Made by a program: the position numbers and the translations under genes. Shown here one piece after another: positions 12,018 to 27,000 of a stretch of 64,000 nucleotides of DNA; positions within the stretch are counted from its first letter, which is position 1; each line of letters opens with the position of its first letter. Source of the DNA: Anarhynchus alexandrinus (Eukaryota; Chordata; Aves; Charadriiformes; Charadriidae); the NCBI GenBank assembly GCA_008711295.1, contig VUYV01000003.1:11417881-11481880 (forward strand), read 5' to 3'. The notes under the pieces were generated by a model. It was given only the letters and a program-made list of their open reading frames with translations, was not told where the DNA came from and ran no database searches.

Positions 12018-15000
12018 CTGGAGGAGAAAGACAGGAACGTTAGGAAGTTATGTTTTCTATACCTTAATTTAATGCTTCAGAAAATGGCACAATAAACACA
12101 TTGGAATTCAAATAGAGTTGTATTAACGTTGTACTTTTTAGCTTTTAGTCAACCTTTTCGCTGCAAGTAATTATTGCATTTAATTACTACCACTGTTAAT
12201 AAGGTGGAGGAGGTTCATGGGAAGCGAACAGCAGTCCACTAAGTGCTCGTAATCAGAGTAGATTGGTGTAAGAAGTGAAACCTGTTCAACTGTCTGCAGT
12301 GCCAAACGCAACCTATGTTATCAGCAGCTGGCAGGAGTGTCTCCTCTTCTCCAATGTAACGTTAATACCATTATGACACAAGCCGTTTTGCAAAACTTCA
12401 ACTAGTGAGCAGGATGAATGAATTCAGCAAAAAGTAAAGCCACCCAGCTTCATCTTGAGCACCCGCAGTGCACACAGTACAATTAATACTGTAGAACCAG
12501 TGGTAAGGCTCTTAAACCTAAACTATTGCCAAAATAAAATTCTAAGAGAAGGCACCCAAGGCACGCACACAGAGACTACAAGTGGATTAATTAGTTTTTA
12601 AGGCTTTTCAGCCATTGAATCTCTGTACGGTGCACTGTCGTAGATTCAGCCAGGGTAGAAGAAAGGTTTGTTTCACTGCGGGAGAGGGACAGGGACAGAT
12701 TTGTGCTTGAAGGAAAATATACTGCGCCTTGCTATTTCAATTAAGGATGAAGTGAAACCAAGTAACAGGATAGGTTTGGCAGGAGGACTGGGAACGCTAC
12801 AGGCTTATAAAGTGGAGATAAATTTAAAATACTGACATTTTTGGGGAGGCTTGCATAAGCTTCTAATCTTGCCCAAACTTCCTTCTGAAAAGTCCTGTCG
12901 GGGAAGACTTCAGTCACAAGTCCCTGGGCACAGGCTTCTGCTGCAGTCAGCTTTTTATTGAAAAGCAAAATCTCATTTGCCTATATAAAGAAAAGTAGAA
13001 AGCGTGATTCAATGAGACACAAGACTTGAGTAATCTAACAGGAGGCGTACAAGCTTCCAAGTCACATTTATTTTACTCTCTTGCTCCGTAACGTCTGCCC
13101 TGTGAAAAAGAACACAGAATAGATGAGGTTGGAAGGGACCTCCAGATACTGTCTAGTTCATATCCTCTGCTCAAGCAGGGTCAGCTGGAGCAGGCTGCCT
13201 AGGACTGTGTCCTGTTGGGTTCTGAGTATCTCCAAGGATGAAGACACTTCTCCAAGGATGAAGACTTCACAGCATCTCTGCACAACCTGTTCCCATGTTT
13301 CATCACCTCACTATAACTTTTTTTTTTCATTCAGATGGAATTTTCTGTGTTTCAATTTGTACCCCTTTCCTCTTGTCCTGTCACTGGGCAGCACTGACAA
13401 GAATCTGTCTCTATCTTCTTTACACCCTCCCATCAGGTATGTATAAACATTGGTAAGATTCCCCCAAGCCTTCCCTGCTCCAGGAAATACAGTCCCAGCT
13501 CTCTCAGCTTCTTCTCATATGCAATATGCTCCACTGCCTTAGTCATCTTTGCAGCTCTTTGCTGGGCCTGCTCCAGTATATCCATGTCTCTCTTGTAGCT
13601 GGAGCCCAGACCCGAAACACAGTGCTCCAGCTGTGGTCTCACCAATGTTGAGCAGAGGTGAAGCGTTACCTCCCTCAACCTGCTGTCAATGCTCCATCTA
13701 ATGCAACCCAGGATACCATTGGCCTTCTTTGCTCCAAGGGTGCATTGCTGGCTCATGAGCAACTTGCTGTCCACCAGGACACACAGGTCCTTCTCTGCAA
13801 AGCTGTTTTCCAGCCAGTAAGCCCCCAGCACGCACTGGTGTGTGGGATTATTTCTTCCCAGGTACAGGACTCTGCCTTTTCCTTGCCAAAGTCTACGAGA
13901 TTCTCCATTTATCCAGACTGTCCAGGTCCCTTGGAATGGCAACACATCTGGTGTATCAATCGTTCCTCTCAGTTTTGTATCATCTGTTGAGGGTGTATTC
14001 AGTCCCATCATCCGGGCCATAATGAAGAGGTCAGATAAGTATTAGACCCAGTATCAAAACCCTTGGGGTACACAACTAGTGACTGGTCTCCAGCACCTAT
14101 TGTTCACTAAGATTCTACATGTCTTTATGAGCAGAGCTCCAAGGTTGTCACCTGAAATTACCTCATCATAAATGTGTGTGTTCACTTCCTGCAGTGACTC
14201 CAAAATTTCTAGAACATATAGTGGTAGGTTATATCTCACTGAATAGACTACCCTTGATACACGGATGTTCATGAAGCACTGGCTCTACTCCTTACAGATT
14301 TAAACTCTGCTCAAAAAAATGCACTATATTAATGCAGTGCTTGAAACTATCCAGTTTTTTTTCTGTGGGATATCAAGAGAAACAGAAAGGGAATTACCTT
14401 GTTCTAAGAAAAGAAAATTTAGATTCTGCTGTCTCCCCCCCCCAATTTTTAATTACTATTATTTGATTTCCTTATTTCTAGAGCAGACAGAAGTCTAAGA
14501 GTCTGGACAGAAGATCAACATATATTAGAACAAAACAGATAATCTAAAAAGTCTGGAAGTAAATATATAAATGGATTGCTTCACACTCGCATTTGGAAGA
14601 ATCATTGAATACAAGTTTCCCACAGGGTTGGCAGAAACCACTGCAACACTTGCTCCCCTGCGTGATAAAGGCAGCCTAGCAAGACATTTCTTCAGAGTGC
14701 TCTTATTTTCTTTTTTTAATCCTTCTTTGCATCATTATCTCCCATTGCTGGAAGAAAGATACTGCCTTTCGCCATACAGAAATTATCTCAAGAATGTGGA
14801 GGAAGGCAAGAGAAAAAAAAAACAACCTTCATCGGTATCACAGTATGGCTTTACAAGTGGTCAATACTCTGTTACGGTGCCTGTGCTGATGCTGTCATTA
14901 CATTTCTTGATCTTCGTTTCAAAAGATGCAAACAGGAGCTTTCTTTGAGAGCTCTTGCTGTGACTCCACTTGCCCCACTGTTGGAGGTACCAACACACAA

Positions 15001-18000
15001 AGGTCACATGGTCCCACATACAGTGTAGACATTCTTACCTTAGCTAAACCCATGATTTTTGGAAACAGGTAAGAGGAACATCCTTCTGGGCTCTGTCCAA
15101 GTTGACTAAATGGGCTGTGAAACGTAGCCTGGAGAAAAGAAAACAACAAAACAACAGAATGAAACAAAGCAAATCTCACAACAGAGCACGAGACTAAAGT
15201 ACTAGAATTTAGTTTTCATTTTAAAGCTTTTACTGTGACAGAGTTCACCAGAAATACATTTGTACTGTTACCACAATACTCTTTAAATACCATCCGGTAA
15301 CACTGCTTCATCCTCTCAATGTACCTAATAGCTGACTTAGTCTGTATAATTCAATTCCCTTATCGTAACAACCCCATTGACGTTACCTTATTTGAATACA
15401 CTGCATAAAGAAACTAATTTGCATGTGCAAAATCTGTACAGAAAAGATGTTCACACACATCTGCGCTAAAAGTCATTAAATACATAGCCCAAATAACTTA
15501 AGAGGTAAAGAGCAATTTGCTTTCTGAAGGCACACAACTTAGTGCCTTCAACTTATTCTACTCCTGAAAAATTCAAGTCAATGAATCTTATTTCCTCAAA
15601 TTTTATGCAAATTTAAAAAAGAACCTGTGGCAGAAATACATCATGTGATCATACAAAACGATATCCTAATTGCAAGTTAGAACTGAACTGCACAATTTTA
15701 TGTTTTGACAACTTACATCGACTTTAAGCAAGGAAGACAAAATGATAGCCTTTATTTCCATTTAAAAATATGAACTGATACACAAAGAGTACACTAGTTG
15801 CCAATGCAGCTTTCACTCTAATAGAAGGTAATCATCTCCTACAGTATTGCAGATGGCCGTACAGTAAGACAGATCAATAGACTTCCTAGGAAGAAAGTGA
15901 CAATTATATCATTGTAAGAAAAGATTAGACAACATCTGCCAGGATACAGGCTAGTGTAATTGGCCCTGCTTTAGCAAGGGGAGACGAACTATACCAGGGG
16001 TACAAACTGGTGCCCCAGGAACTGGAGGAAAATCCAGTGCAGAAGGCAATGTTAACTGCTGATCTGTTGTCAGACTGGGCTGCGCAGTGTCCTGTAAATG
16101 TGGTCAGTAATGATCTGCTCTGGGAATACCTGGCTGAGAATAAAACCTGGACATAGGTTTAGAATAAGAAGATCCTGAACATAGCAAGGCTGGCCATGTC
16201 CGGAGTAGGTAATCAATGCCTAAGGCACTCCAACCAAACTACTGGAGAATGTGAAATTAAGCAGTAATTTGGATGAGAATGATCTTACTGCACTGGACTT
16301 CACAATTCTGGAAAGGGAAGAATAGAGAACAATCACCTTTTAGAAGGCTTCAATAAACTTGAAGTTAATGGAAAAGTTGTCATGAAGACTAATCTAAGTG
16401 AAAAGCTAAGTTAGACCCTACAGAAATCCTGTTACCAAGGGTACAAGCAAAAGCTGTCCCAGTGCCGGTAGGAAGGTACTAACAGATTGTCTCAGCTAAA
16501 TCATGAGTTCATCATTGACTTTAAATACAAGTGAAAATAATACAAGTGAAAACTACATCAGATAACTAAGTATGAAATGAATACAAGCCTGCAGGGATTA
16601 AAAAAATAGAAATACAAGGCAAAATTAAGATGCATTTACCAATGATTATGTATAAGAGTAGTAAAAGGAAGTTCCAAGTTTGAATCTCAAAGTATGAAGT
16701 ATGAATCCTTCAAGAAAGAAGGATACTATTAATAGGACAAAATATTACACGCTTATTTGGATTAAACTTCAACTAAATCTATACTATCTTATGGCTGTAG
16801 GAGATATTATGCTGAGGGGGAAGTAATGAGAATTCAAAATAGTCTTAATAAAGTGGAGGGGTATGAGTAAGAAGCTGCTATTTAATACAGACAAGTTAAA
16901 GTTTGGCAAGAATAACTTGGTATACACATACACGATAGGGACAACTGTGTAACTGGCGACTCTACAGTAGGGGATCCAGGTGCTATGGCAGATCATAAGT
17001 ATGTAAATTAAGTAACACTGTGGGATGTCAAAACAGAAATCCAGTCTGCAGAACATGGAGAAGTTGTTCTGCTCTACTTAATATCACTAAGACATGAGCT
17101 GGAGTGATGTGTCCAGTTTGTACCACTGTTTAAAGAGACACAGAACAACTGGAAGGAGCCAGAAGAACGTGACTGCAGGCAAAAGAAAGCACATGAGGAA
17201 AAACTGAATGAATTGCAGCTGTTTAGCTCAAAAAAAAGATAAGATTAAGAGAGTGGATGTAAAGCTGAAATATATCAAACACTAAGTACACTGATGGCTA
17301 AGCACGCTGATGGCTATTGTAAGGGAGGATGAAAATAGTCTGTTCTTTAAATTCAGGAACAAGACACAATAGGTTCATCCTGCAGCAAAAAAAGATCATA
17401 CGGGAGGGGAGCAAGAGGGAGAACCCAACAATTTTCTAGTAAAAGAAGAGAACTAGGGACTAGAATAGACTGCATAAATCATGCACATTATACAAGCATG
17501 CCAGGAGTGACATGGCCAGTCCTAGCTGATCCTGTTATGGGGCAAGCAAAAGTAGTTGGTCCCTTGCAGCTCAATTTTCCTAAGTATCATAGTGACAAGC
17601 TGAATACAGCAGGGTCCTTGAGGAAAAAACGTGACACAGTGCTGAGGTAGGAATCAACATACCACCCATCATAGACACTTCTGTGTTCAATTTTGGGCAC
17701 CACAGTATAAGGAGGACATTGAGGTGCTGGAGCGTGTCCAGAGAAGGGCAACGAAGCTGGTGACGGGTCTTGAGAATAAGTCTTATGAGGAGTGGCTGAG
17801 GGACTTGGGGTTGTTTAGTCTGAAGAAAAGGATGCTGAGGGGAGACCTTATCCTTCTCTACAACTACCTGAAAGGAGGTTGCAGAGAGGTGGGGGTTGAT
17901 CTCTTCTCACAAGTTACAACCAATAGGACAAGAGGAAATGGCGTCAAGTTGTGCCAGGGGAGGTTTAGGTTAGACATTAGGAAAAACTTCTACACTGAAA

Positions 18001-21000
18001 GGGTTATCAAAGACTGGAACAGGCTGCCCAGGGAAGTGGTTGAATCACCATCCTTGGACATATTTAAAAGCCGTCTAGATATGGTGCTCAGGGACATGGT
18101 TGAGAAGTGGGCCTGGTAGAGTTAGATAACAGTTGGACTTGATGACCTTAAAGGTATTTTCAAGCGATAACAATTCTATCATTCTGCAAGCAAAAGATTG
18201 CCTAAAATTAATTAAGACCTTCGGCTAAATTCTGTATCTGTTTAATAACCTTACAGAAATTAACAGTACAAAATGTAAAAAATAAGCCAAAAAATGGGAT
18301 TCTGTGCTATGCCTTAATATAGCTTTTGGTTATGTATTTGGCAAGTTACTGTAAAAAGAAACTTAAGCTGAATAAACCAAAGCTCTTACAAAGTTACTTT
18401 GGAACACAGATTAGATAAAATGCCAGTTACTGCACTTCCATTCTATAATAATCCTTTGCTCCCCTTCCCACACCTGAAAGGGGCCTTACAACCATTATTT
18501 CACATCAGCTACTCTTTACTTTACCCACTGATACAGTAAAGAGTTTCTAAACTGGAGTCAGTAACTTGATAACCATAACTACCCGCATGTTAACCACCGG
18601 TTGATGCACCCCTGTGCTGGTAATTAATATAGGTGTTCCTTGACATGATATAAAAAGCCTTTACATCTGTGTGTACTTTTCTGTCAGATTACCCCAAACC
18701 AAATAATATTTCCTACAGAAAGAGGCTTAAAGACTGCCTTGGGATCAGCTATGTAATGTACTTACCCTGTCAGAAGCATAGACAATGTCACACAATCCAA
18801 GGACTGTTACACAGATTCCAACAGCTGGGCCGTTTACCACTGCAATCAGTGGTTTGGGAAAATCAATAAAATGACCCACAAACTCTCTAGAGAGAAGGAA
18901 AGACAGAATGTAGGAGACACATCCTAGTCTTTTTCATCAAATATAAACAACTTTCAAAACAGGTGATTAGATACTACATAACAAAAACTATGAGCAAGAT
19001 TCTACCCAGCATATGTTTTTGTCCCTTTCCCAAATGAATTCTGACAAAGAAAATAAGAACTATTTGAAATACCTGCATTTCCTGACCCACTAAGAATCAA
19101 ACATGTACATGTCAGCACAGCTTTCCTAGTTCCTGCAATCAAGTTATGAAAGTGCTGTCCTCTTAAGCTACAGTTACTGAATACAGCTCACTAACAAGAA
19201 CAGTCTTTTGCCCTCACTATCTATCTGCCTATACATCCATCCCAAGTCCACCCATGGGATATCCATTCCCTTCACAGATTCTGTTCTGCAGTGAAGCCCC
19301 AGCAGGCACCAAAATTGTGACGCTACCACAATACAGAATTCCCAAGTGCTGTTCTGCCCAGGTTTGAGAAACAGTGCTTTGTTTCACTTGACAGCTACTA
19401 CTCCATCCAAGAAGTGCAAAGTACATTCTCAAAAAATAGTCTTTTTCAAAAGTGAGCAGTGTTGTAAGAACTCCACTTCTCTGGCATCTCTGTGCATCAG
19501 TCATAAGAAAGCACTGTGCTTGTGTAATAGCAACAGCATAGCAAATACAGTCTTCTCAGAAGAGCAAGATGAAAGACCATAAAGTACATGTGAAACTATG
19601 CATCATGTTGAACACCCTACAAAACACTGCAGGCTGGAACGCTCGCCAGATACCACTGAATAACATCTTTGCAACAGATTCGGACTGCAGGATTATCACT
19701 TTGTAAGAGCAACTGTGATCCACAGACAGCTTGCCTAAGTAAAAGCTGCAAAACTGAGTACTTTAATTGCAGCTCATCTTCAAAATATAAATCAAAAACA
19801 TTGTTTGCTTTTCTGTGTATTTTAGATTTTCCATCAGTTGCAAGTGCTTGAGGGAGCAATCCAACTTGCAAACATCCCTCAGATGTAATATCACATACAG
19901 AAGCAAAAAAGAAGACAAAATCTGCTTCAATAGGGATGAAAGAAACCTGTTGTTTGTCCCAAAAAAAACATTTCAGACACTGTGTCAGATGATACACCTG
20001 ATCTCCTTGGCACAGAAAATAAATTAGTTTAACAGGTAGATTCAGACTCAAAGATGGAACCAAGATCTCAGAATTCCTGAGCAATTTTGAACAAGTTCAT
20101 CACACCTCATCTCTATTCAAAGAAGTCTGATAGTGAAGGTATTTTGGCATGTCCTGCTAGTGTAGATAATGTTGGACAGCAAAAAACCCACAAATTTTTC
20201 ATTGCAGCTTGCAAACTATACAGTCAAAATAATGTTTTTGTCATTATATCTGCATGTACTTCAGGGACTAAAAAACAAAACTGAGTCTTTAGCATCACTG
20301 TACTTAAAGAGATTTATAATACTCATTTCCTCATTTACGTCACACAATTAATACTACTTCTCCCACACGATCTCTGTGTTTATGCACATGGTGAGGCTTT
20401 AGACACAGTGATTTCAGTGGATGTATTGTAGCATAAATGGGCTCCTGCTGCCATGTTTTCTAACAATGCCTGCAAATTATATTTTACCCATTACAGTAAC
20501 TTATGGATATATGAAACCAAGATGTCCTACTTGAGTAATACTGCTCCATCTTTTGCCATCTTCTCCATTTCCCCAGGTTGGATATTAGCAAAATTATTCA
20601 GATCATTTCCACTACTATAGTAGTCTCCATTTCCTGCAGAGAACACATATGAATAAACGCACCAGTGGTTTCTGAGTAGGTAAGAAAAGAGAAGCTTCCA
20701 TTTATTACATTTACAAAAAAATTTCATTCTAAGTGTCTAACTTTATTAAGTATTTAGAGGGACTGTCTCAACATTACTTTAAAGGACATCTACGGTTTAA
20801 AAATATTTTTTGACTGACAATTCACTGAAAAAACAATGGGCAAAAAACCAAAGAATATTAAATTTGAAAGACTTGATGGGGAAAAAAAAATAAATAAAAA
20901 TCTTTTTTCCATAACAGTGTCAGATGGAAAAAAAAAAAAAATGTATTTCCTTCCCTCCATACTTGCTCAGGGGTTTTTTCTTCTGTCAATTCACAATCAT

Positions 21001-24000
21001 CCACACAGTAAGATGGGAGAAACTTTTTTTTAAACAGGAAAATGGACATGGAAGTTTATGCATCTCCCTTCAAACTGATGAAGGAATCAAAAGTAGACAG
21101 AATAACCTATTTAATATGTGGTAGAAGTTTCACATTTTTTTATGACCAATTAAGGAAAAGGTATAGCATTCTAAGGATAAGACTGACAGCACTGCATTGA
21201 AATCATTCTACTGAAATATGTATTGTTCAATGAGAAGCAGATAACCTGTTAGTGAGCGTATAAGTCAGTTTGAGGCACCGTCAAAAAAGCAAGGAGTATT
21301 TAAAAGCTAGACTTACTTCATGATTTAATTGCCTAAATCATCCTATGTTCCATGAGGACGTTCACAGGATGAGACCTTTCACTGGTTTGCACATCCATTA
21401 CTTTACGCTGCATTGCTCTTACTAACTACGTAAAATGGGACAGAAAGGTTTGTGCAGGGGTGTTTGGCATTTACTCCTAGCTATACACGTGTTAGAAATT
21501 CCAGTGTGTGAATTACCCTTCTCATTTTGCAAGGGCTGTGCCTAGTCATTGCTACTGAAAGGAAGTTCAGCATCCTGGGAATACAAGGTGGTGGTAAAGA
21601 AGAAAGTGAAGAAGAATACGTATTACCTCAGAAGTAACGAGTAAATGGGCTTAAGCCCACATTCACTTTGCGTCCACACTACTTAGCTGCCAGCCAAAGC
21701 TCAAGCTTTGGCTAACTTCCTAAACGCACAACAATCTGCAACAAAGATGGGCCAGACAGGGAGTGCCTGCCCTCGGCCATTCTCTCCCTTCTGCCTGCTC
21801 TTGCCACTCTGTGGCTCAGTCAGCATCAGAGATGGACCAAAGGGTCCTCTAGTGGATCCAAATGATATGTCTCCACAGCAGCTAGACTTAAAAGGCAGCA
21901 TGAGTTTGGGCTGCCCTTTCACATTGTCACTGCAGTCATCCAGCTGCACACATCTGGTGACTGGGATGTATACACCTGGGCCAGGTTGCAGCTTGCCTGG
22001 CGAATCCTTTCCTATGGCAGCCACAGGAAAAAAAACCCCACAATATAAAGCATCACTTTTTTCTGATGATCATAGGTAAACATGCAGTGTAAACTTTCTA
22101 TTGGCCATGCCAGTGCAGGATTTGAGGCCCTGTTTTCAGTACGTTCTAGTGTATCACAGCAGCAGAGAAAATTGACTAAACCCATACCAATGAACTTCAA
22201 AAGCAGTAGTGAAGATGCTGTGGTGCAGATATATCAGCTACTTAAAAGTCATAAAGCTCTTAAGAGTATTCCATATCTATCTTCTCATCTCAGAAAGATG
22301 TTTTGATGTAACAGCAAGCTTGCTAAAGAATTTGAAACACCACCTTGAATGAATTTTGCCAAAACACTTTAGAAAATCTTTGGTCTATACTAGAAGAAAG
22401 AATTTCATCCCTTACACAATTCTATCTAAGTCTAAATATGGGTAGATAGTTCATGTCAGTACTGTGCTTTGGCATAATATAAAACAAATCTGAGAGGCAT
22501 ATGAAGTGTGTTACCAGTAATAACTGCTATGGTAGAATCATCTTTTCCAGCTTCTTCAAGTGCTTTGATAATTTCCCTGTACATCTGCATCAGAAGAAAA
22601 TCAACAAAGTACAAATGTGATGCTGCAAGACATCATAAAAAGGAGATTCATACTGACAACAAGGAACTTGAGAGACAGATTAACTATAATCCTTTTAAGC
22701 ATGAAAAAATTTGCATCCACAGAAAGTTAAGTATTACATGTGAGGCACTTCTGACCATGAAGACACATGGTTGCAATGCTCAAGACTTCTGATGCAAATC
22801 TAAAGGACAAAATAAGGTCCTTTGGAAAACAGACATTAACTGGAAACAGCTAGTTTTAAAATGCAAGAAGTAGTTAAGGTGGGCAAAATAATATATTAAA
22901 GAATTTGCAGCAATGGGGTGAAGTCCCTGTTCTGGTATCTTTGCAGTTGTGAAACGGGATGATCACATTTCTAACAGGATGGACTCCCTCATGAAGACAG
23001 CTATGGGAACCAGAAGACTATCTAGACATACGCATAACAGTGGTGAGCCAGTGTAGGCTGCACACATGCTTTGTTATACATAAGGCTACAGGCAAACCTT
23101 GTATCCACAAAACAGGCTAGTCTTCCTGCAGTTTGCCATTTTAGTTTAGTGCAGACTGTAATCCTATAATAAATTAGAAAAAAACCCAAACCAAAAAAGA
23201 CACAGAAAAGCCCAATCCATTAAATTTCAACTGAATGGTTTAATTTTGTACTGGATATTTATTCCTTAGGTTGTCATCGGAGTCAAGATACTAAGCCCTT
23301 ATAAAATTCAGACCACCGTGCTCCAGTCAGTTCTGCTAAACTTGTAGTAATGACTCTTTAAAAACTTAAGTAGCTTACCCAGGAAAGGAAAAAATCATTA
23401 ATCTTCCCAAGTTAATTTCTTTACCTTATGGTTGATGGCATTTTTCTTTTCAGGTCGGTTAAACATTATTTTTGTGATATTGTTTTTGGTGGTAACCAAT
23501 ATTGTTTCATAGCCATCATGTCTGCCCTCTTCTGGAGAAGCATCTTTCTTTTGGCCAGCGGATTCTGCAGAGACCAAACTTGAGACAAGCTCAGCATATT
23601 TCTGCCTGGCATTATCCTATAATGAAAGAAAAGGAAAAAAAAGAAAAAAATCACCCAAGATTATCCAAGGCTGAAATGGAAATCAGTTTGTTATGCTAGT
23701 CATAAAATGGGTACCTGGGGGGAGACGGGATAGGGGACTGTGCTTCAGAACAAAAGAAAAAAAAAAAAAGAAAATCTATTAGAAAGCATTCTAGCATTCT
23801 AGTTCGGAAGATAAGAACACACTGTATTTAAACACTGCAGAGCATGCTTAAAGTCATCTGGAAAGCAGCAGCAATGGATCCACAAAATAAAAGTGCGTAG
23901 ATGTTCAGATGATGACATTTATTTTGTTGGAGAAGTGTCCCCATCCACACCAAAGACTACCAGAGAGACCTTTGTCATATACCCAGCATTTACACATTTC

Positions 24001-27000
24001 TATGGACCCTTTGCTTCTGCTTTCCAGTAGGACATTTCTCCAACAAAATAAAATTATTTTAGAACACGTGTTGCTGAAAATAAGAGTGCTGAAGTGGGTC
24101 TACAGCATTTTAAAATTGCTTGAAGACACTAGTTTTCATTTAGCACAAACATGGCATGCAAAAGCCTAAAGAATCCTCCCTCCCTGTTTCTACAGAAAGC
24201 AGTGATTTAAAAGAATTTAAATTTCTTGGTTGTTACAACCTATTTTCTTGAAAGGAAAATATACTTTGAAAAATTCTATAATCCATAATCTGTAGCACAT
24301 GAAATTGTCTATTCCCTCTCCACTATAATTTCAAGAGCAGATTCTCTTGCTGAAGTGTTTCTTGGCTATTCCTAAAAGCTGCAGAGCCACCTTAAAAAAA
24401 CCCAACCAAACAAACAAAAAACCAAAACACACCCTGAAAAGCCCAAAGCAGCACAAGAATATGTTATGTTCATGAAATTATTTCTTTTAAAAGAAAACAC
24501 TCAAAAAAACCCCCTCTGTATTAAGTAATATCTTTGACTGACCTCAGAAACTACTCCTGCAGGCCTAACGCAGCAGTGACACAGCTGGTTTGTAAAGCTT
24601 ATGCTTCCTTCATTTAATAGTAGCTGAAGAAACTGTGGTAGCTATATGTGATGTCAAACTTACTACAGTCTGCATTAAAAAAGAATGCTTGGGTATCTGA
24701 AGTAAAGACTTCTCTACAGGTTACAAAAGGTACTAAAGATGTCAAGATATACTGAGAAAGAATGAGAGGCTCTCAATATACTGCCTTTTTCTAGTCTTTT
24801 AGTCAGTGGCATAAGAGACTGACTTTTTAAAATGATAAAGTTATCAATATGCTGGATTCACAAACTTGGTCTTTGTTGTAAGAACTGAGAAACTCAATCC
24901 ATCTTTCTTAAAGGGAAGTGCAGAATAAGAACATAGTGTGAAAAACGCTATATTGAAAGTCAACACATATGTAAGATATCTTACACTGGTATAAGCTGGT
25001 AGTAATAATGTAGAACTAGGCTTACAAAGTTTAAAAAAAAAAAAAACACCTCCAAACACTGAAGCAGTGAAATGACTGTAAAATACAGTGCAAAACAGTT
25101 TGGTGTTTAAAGCAGTCACTCAACTAGCATGTAATATGTTTAGACATCAGCCATTCACTTACAGACACAGCATTTCAAGGTAGACTAATCTACACGGTAT
25201 TTAAGTGAAATTACAGGTATTGTCACCTGAGACAAAGTGCCAAGAGAATTCCAAGCATCCCACTTGGCTTTCTTGACGAAGTCCAGCATACCTGGTTTTG
25301 GAGAATTGCAGGGACCTTCAGTAGCCTGAAAAGAGAGTGAAACAAATCTTCTTTAAACCTTTGATTAAAGTTCATATACCTTGGTAGAAAAGATGATAAC
25401 TGTTAGGAATATTTATCTGATCAGGATACAGAATTCAACTCTGAGACAGAAGGAATACCTAGGGCAATATTCAGACAGTTCACATACCATGAAGTTTTCA
25501 GAACATACAATTTCTTAATACCTGGTGCTGGGCTTTCAGAAGCACCTAACCAATATAAGACACTAGTTTCTGAAATGCCAATGCATGTTAAGTTCTCCTA
25601 TATAAAAAATTGTGGAAGTTTTATACTTAAAGAGAAAGTTAAAGACTTGTAAGTTGTGTGAGGAAACCATTGCATAGGATCTATTAAGCTGGATCTTACT
25701 TCAAAGTTGGCCCTACTACAAGCAAGGGCGTTGAAACAGTTGAACTGCAAGAGTCTGAGCTATCTTGAAGTATTCTAGGATCAGTTTTCCAGAAGAAAAG
25801 TACACTATCAGAGAGAAACATTTCAAGTGGGAGGCAGGAAAGAAAGAATACATTTATGAGCTCATTTTTATTAATTAATAAAACTACCTGGAACAGTCAG
25901 CTGTCTAAGTTTTTATTTAAAGGAGAGATTGATTGCCTTCTTCAATATAACAAGCCCCAGCCTGTACTGACCCTGCAACCAATCTTGATCCACAAATACT
26001 TCCCCAAATACCAGTACAAACCCTGCTGAGGACTTGCAGCTATTTCTACAAAGGTTTCCTTCCATGCTGTAGTAAAGAATAACCTTCACTCAAAGTGTGG
26101 AACAGTTCCTTGAATTTAAAAAAACAAAACCAAAACCCAAACTATACCACCCCTACAACCACCACACAAAAAAAAAAAAAAGAAAAAAACCTCCAGAAAT
26201 CAACCTTCAAATACCAACACCATTATATTATAGGCCCAGCTGACTGACTGTAGACACAATAAATTTAAGAGGAAACATGTGGCACTTTTTTTTTCTAGGC
26301 ATAAGCCATTTTCCAGAGCTGCATCAATATATGCTATATTATATGGAAGGCATCACACAATTGATGTAAATTGGCTCTATTTCTTTGAATAAAGGTTTCT
26401 ATTCACAGCATGATTTATAAGATGAAGCAGGTTTGGCTTCCCTCAGAATTCAGACAGGGTTTGAGGGGCTGGCATTTCAAAAACAGAATTTGAGCACTTG
26501 AAATGAAGAGCTTGTTAAGACACAATACGTTTGAACAATGCCTATTTTAACTAAGTATTTTACAGGTCCACCCCCTTGGATTATAAATGCCCCTTAAACA
26601 AAATAAGTCAAACCTACCTGTTTAAACAAAGCATAGAGCTTCAATTTAGTTTCATTCCCAGGATCCTTTTTCAAAAGCTTCAGTTGTTCTTGAGCCTTTT
26701 CAAAGTCCTTCTGGCTGACTTGCATGGTGGCTGCAGTCATGTGCAGGTGAATTGCTGGAATGCAAACAGCTTGCGCTTGCCTGTTAACAATTGGAAGAAA
26801 AATCCCTTTGCTTGGTTTTTGTGTAAGACTAGAGGAGAAACAAATATGCTGTTTTTTAAAGACATTTAAAGTAAAGGTATTTGTACCTGCACTGATTAAA
26901 ACAACAACAACAAAACCCAAGATACTAAAAATTACAAGAAAGTTGCTTTAGAAAGTTTGCTTTAGCTGCAATATAATTAACCTTTGGAGAACACGACGTT

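Noticed and set aside
21701..22079. Overlapping ORFs on both strands (107 and 123 codons) in ECI2 intron 5
   Set aside because: They are shadows of each other in GC-richer sequence. The ECI2 exons on either side splice in phase without them.
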